Positions 62,640-64,000 of a stretch of DNA of 64,000 nt are shown piece by piece. The notes below the pieces were generated by a model that was given only the letters and a program-made list of their open reading frames with translations, was not told the origin of the DNA and did not search any database. Location: the NCBI GenBank assembly GCA_949286165.1, contig CASDZK010000050.1:1-64000 (forward strand), read 5' to 3'. A program made the translations under genes and the position numbers. Position 1 is the first letter of the stretch; each line of letters begins with the position of its first letter. The DNA is from an uncultured Alistipes sp. (GTDB lineage Bacteria; Bacteroidota; Bacteroidia; Bacteroidales; Rikenellaceae).

Positions 62640-64000
62640 TTATTGTCCGTTTGGAGAGGCGGCTTTGAATTTTCTGATTTGCCATCCGAGCATGATAGCA
62701 GATATCACTGTCGCAACGAAATCCGATATAGGCATGCTGGCCCATACGCCGTTTTGTCCGTAAATTGGGGGTAGTAACAAAAGGCAGGGTAATAATAGGA
62801 GTAATTGACGGGAAAGGGATAAGAAGATGGCTTTCCCGGCCATACCTATGCTTTGAAACAGGTTGGCTGTGACGATTTGGAATCCTATAAGAGGGAAGCA
62901 GATAAATGTAATGCGCATTCCTTTGACCGAATTGGCGATCAGTTCGGAGTCGGTAGTAAAAATGCGCGTTACCAATTCCGGCATGCCTTCTCCTGCGATG
63001 AATCCCAATGTCGTTACGATAGTAGCGGCCATGACGGTCAGTTTGAATACCCGTATGACCCTTTCGAAGAGGCCGGCTCCGAAATTATAGCCGGCAATCG
63101 GTTGCATGCCTTGATTCAATCCCATGACGATCATAATGAACAGGAAGACGAAACGGTTCACGATTCCGAAAGCTCCGATTGCTAAATCTCCGCCGTGTTC
63201 TTTCAAGCCTTGATTGATCAGAATGACGATAAAGCAGGCGGCCAGATTCATCATGAAGGGAGCCATTCCGATGGCCAGCGATTCCCGGACGATTTTCTTT
63301 TTCAGGCGGAATATGCCTTTATGGAAATGCAATAGTTCGTTTTTGTTCCCGAATAGTTTGAATAGCCAACACAATGATATGACTTGTGCCAGAACTGTAG
63401 CAACGGCTGCTCCTTGAATCCCCCAGTCGAAAACAAAAATAAACAGCGGGTCGAGAACGGAATTTAATACTACGGTAGCGATAGTAGCGTACATGGCTTT
63501 TTGAGGATGACCGGCTGAACGCATTACCGCATTTAATCCCAAGTACAAATGAGTGACGATATTTCCGGCTAAAATAACGACCATATAGTCTCGGGCATAA
63601 CCGATCGTATCGTTGCTGGCCCCGAAAAAATAGAGTATGGGGTCCAGGAATAATAAGGTGCCAAGGGTAAACAAGGCTCCGATGATAATATTCAGAACGA
63701 CGACATTTCCTAAAATTCGTTGTGCTGTGTCGTAGTCTTTTTGTCCTAATTTTACGGAAACCAGTGTTGCTGCTCCTACGCCTACCAAAGAGCCGAAAGC
63801 TGCGGCGAGATTCATGAGAGGAAAAGTCAGGGCCAATCCGGATAAAGCCAAAGGACCGACGCCGTGTCCGATGAAAATGCTGTCCACCATATTGTATAGG
63901 GAAGAGGCGGTCATGGCAATTATGGCCGGAATAGCGTATTGCATTAATAATTTACCGATTTTCTCGGTTCCCAATTCTGTAGGAATAGCTTGTTTTATCA
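62640..64000 (-). CDS. MATE family efflux transporter (5' end cut by window edge)
   Basis: The frame stays open to the right edge: the codons before the TTG at 63974 read IKQAIPTE, so the true start lies beyond 64000. About 453 residues are visible. The MATE start ELGTEKIGKLLMQYAIPAIIAMTASSLYNMVDSIFIGHGVG and the mid-protein FGIVNRFVFLFIMIVMGLNQGMQPIAGYN are clear. It is a different subfamily from the exporter at 20571 (DinF/MepA-like start). The substrate is unknown. The cytidylate-kinase-like gene follows in the same unit. Confidence 0.9.
   Translation of the reverse strand, partial: IKQAIPTELGTEKIGKLLMQYAIPAIIAMTASSLYNMVDSIFIGHGVGPLALSGLALTFPLMNLAAAFGSLVGVGAATLVSVKLGQKDYDTAQRILGNVVVLNIIIGALFTLGTLLFLDPILYFFGASNDTIGYARDYMVVILAGNIVTHLYLGLNAVMRSAGHPQKAMYATIATVVLNSVLDPLFIFVFDWGIQGAAVATVLAQVISLCWLFKLFGNKNELLHFHKGIFRLKKKIVRESLAIGMAPFMMNLAACFIVILINQGLKEHGGDLAIGAFGIVNRFVFLFIMIVMGLNQGMQPIAGYNFGAGLFERVIRVFKLTVMAATIVTTLGFIAGEGMPELVTRIFTTDSELIANSVKGMRITFICFPLIGFQIVTANLFQSIGMAGKAIFLSLSRQLLLLLPCLLLLPPIYGQNGVWASMPISDFVATVISAIMLGWQIRKFKAASPNGQ

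Overview
The window comes from a chromosome of a Bacteroidales bacterium, most likely a gut or mucosal anaerobe. The evidence is the Bacteroidota promoter signature (a TAnnTTTG box, in the tRNA-Arg case with TTTG 20 bases upstream), lipoproteins with acidic residues after the lipobox cysteine, phylum-typical proteins (DUF4293, DUF5074, a eukaryotic-type GlgB, the NfeD/FloA pair, BioG) and Bacteroidales-like transketolase and MATE proteins. By eye the G+C content is near one half. There is no rRNA, CRISPR array, insertion sequence or prophage. The family cannot be fixed from this window.

Layout. 1-4 kb: a TrkH potassium transporter (cut by the window edge), a HAMP membrane protein, and a cobalamin-riboswitch-controlled BtuG-like surface lipoprotein. 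4.2-11.4 kb: an accessory operon of iron-type alcohol dehydrogenase, DeoC-like aldolase, FGGY kinase and a GH101 endo-alpha-N-acetylgalactosaminidase, behind a promoter that overlaps a 55-bp palindrome. 11.6-19.1 kb: housekeeping genes (conserved hypothetical, obgE, glgB, thrS, infC). 19.3-25.3 kb: a second accessory stretch with a GH105 hydrolase, a MATE exporter, and an IclR regulator with a hydrazine-synthase-alpha-like di-haem protein. 25.3-44.4 kb: LpxH-like phosphatase, nfeD-floA, bioC-bioG-bioF divergent from bioB, bcp-recA-relA/spoT, yifB, a short comEC, two small membrane proteins, an AddB-like nuclease and purA. 44.7-62.6 kb: a GH2 enzyme, a CvfB-like S1 protein, a nitrilase, TauE/SafE, MltD-like lytic transglycosylase, uvrA, M16 peptidase, O-methyltransferase, tRNA-Arg, a candidate structured RNA, a PfkB sugar kinase, transketolase, a two-NBD ABC ATPase and a cytidylate-kinase-like protein. 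A second MATE transporter runs off the right edge.

The most interesting signal is regulatory. The palindrome at 4186-4240 and a weaker site at 25186-25204 in front of the IclR gene share the core GAAAC-N3-GTTTC, and both are centred exactly 22 bases downstream of an identical TATCTTTG box. I infer that the IclR protein regulates itself, the haem protein behind it, and the GH101/kinase/aldolase/dehydrogenase operon about 20 kb away. If so, a mucin-type O-glycan hydrolase, an unassigned kinase-aldolase-reductase route and an unusual c-type cytochrome-like protein belong to one regulon.

Other points worth a look are an infC gene with a strong Shine-Dalgarno and no canonical start at the right distance, a large nested inverted repeat between floA and bioC, a promoter-to-terminator candidate RNA after tRNA-Arg, and a lone riboswitch-BtuG unit without an adjacent BtuB.
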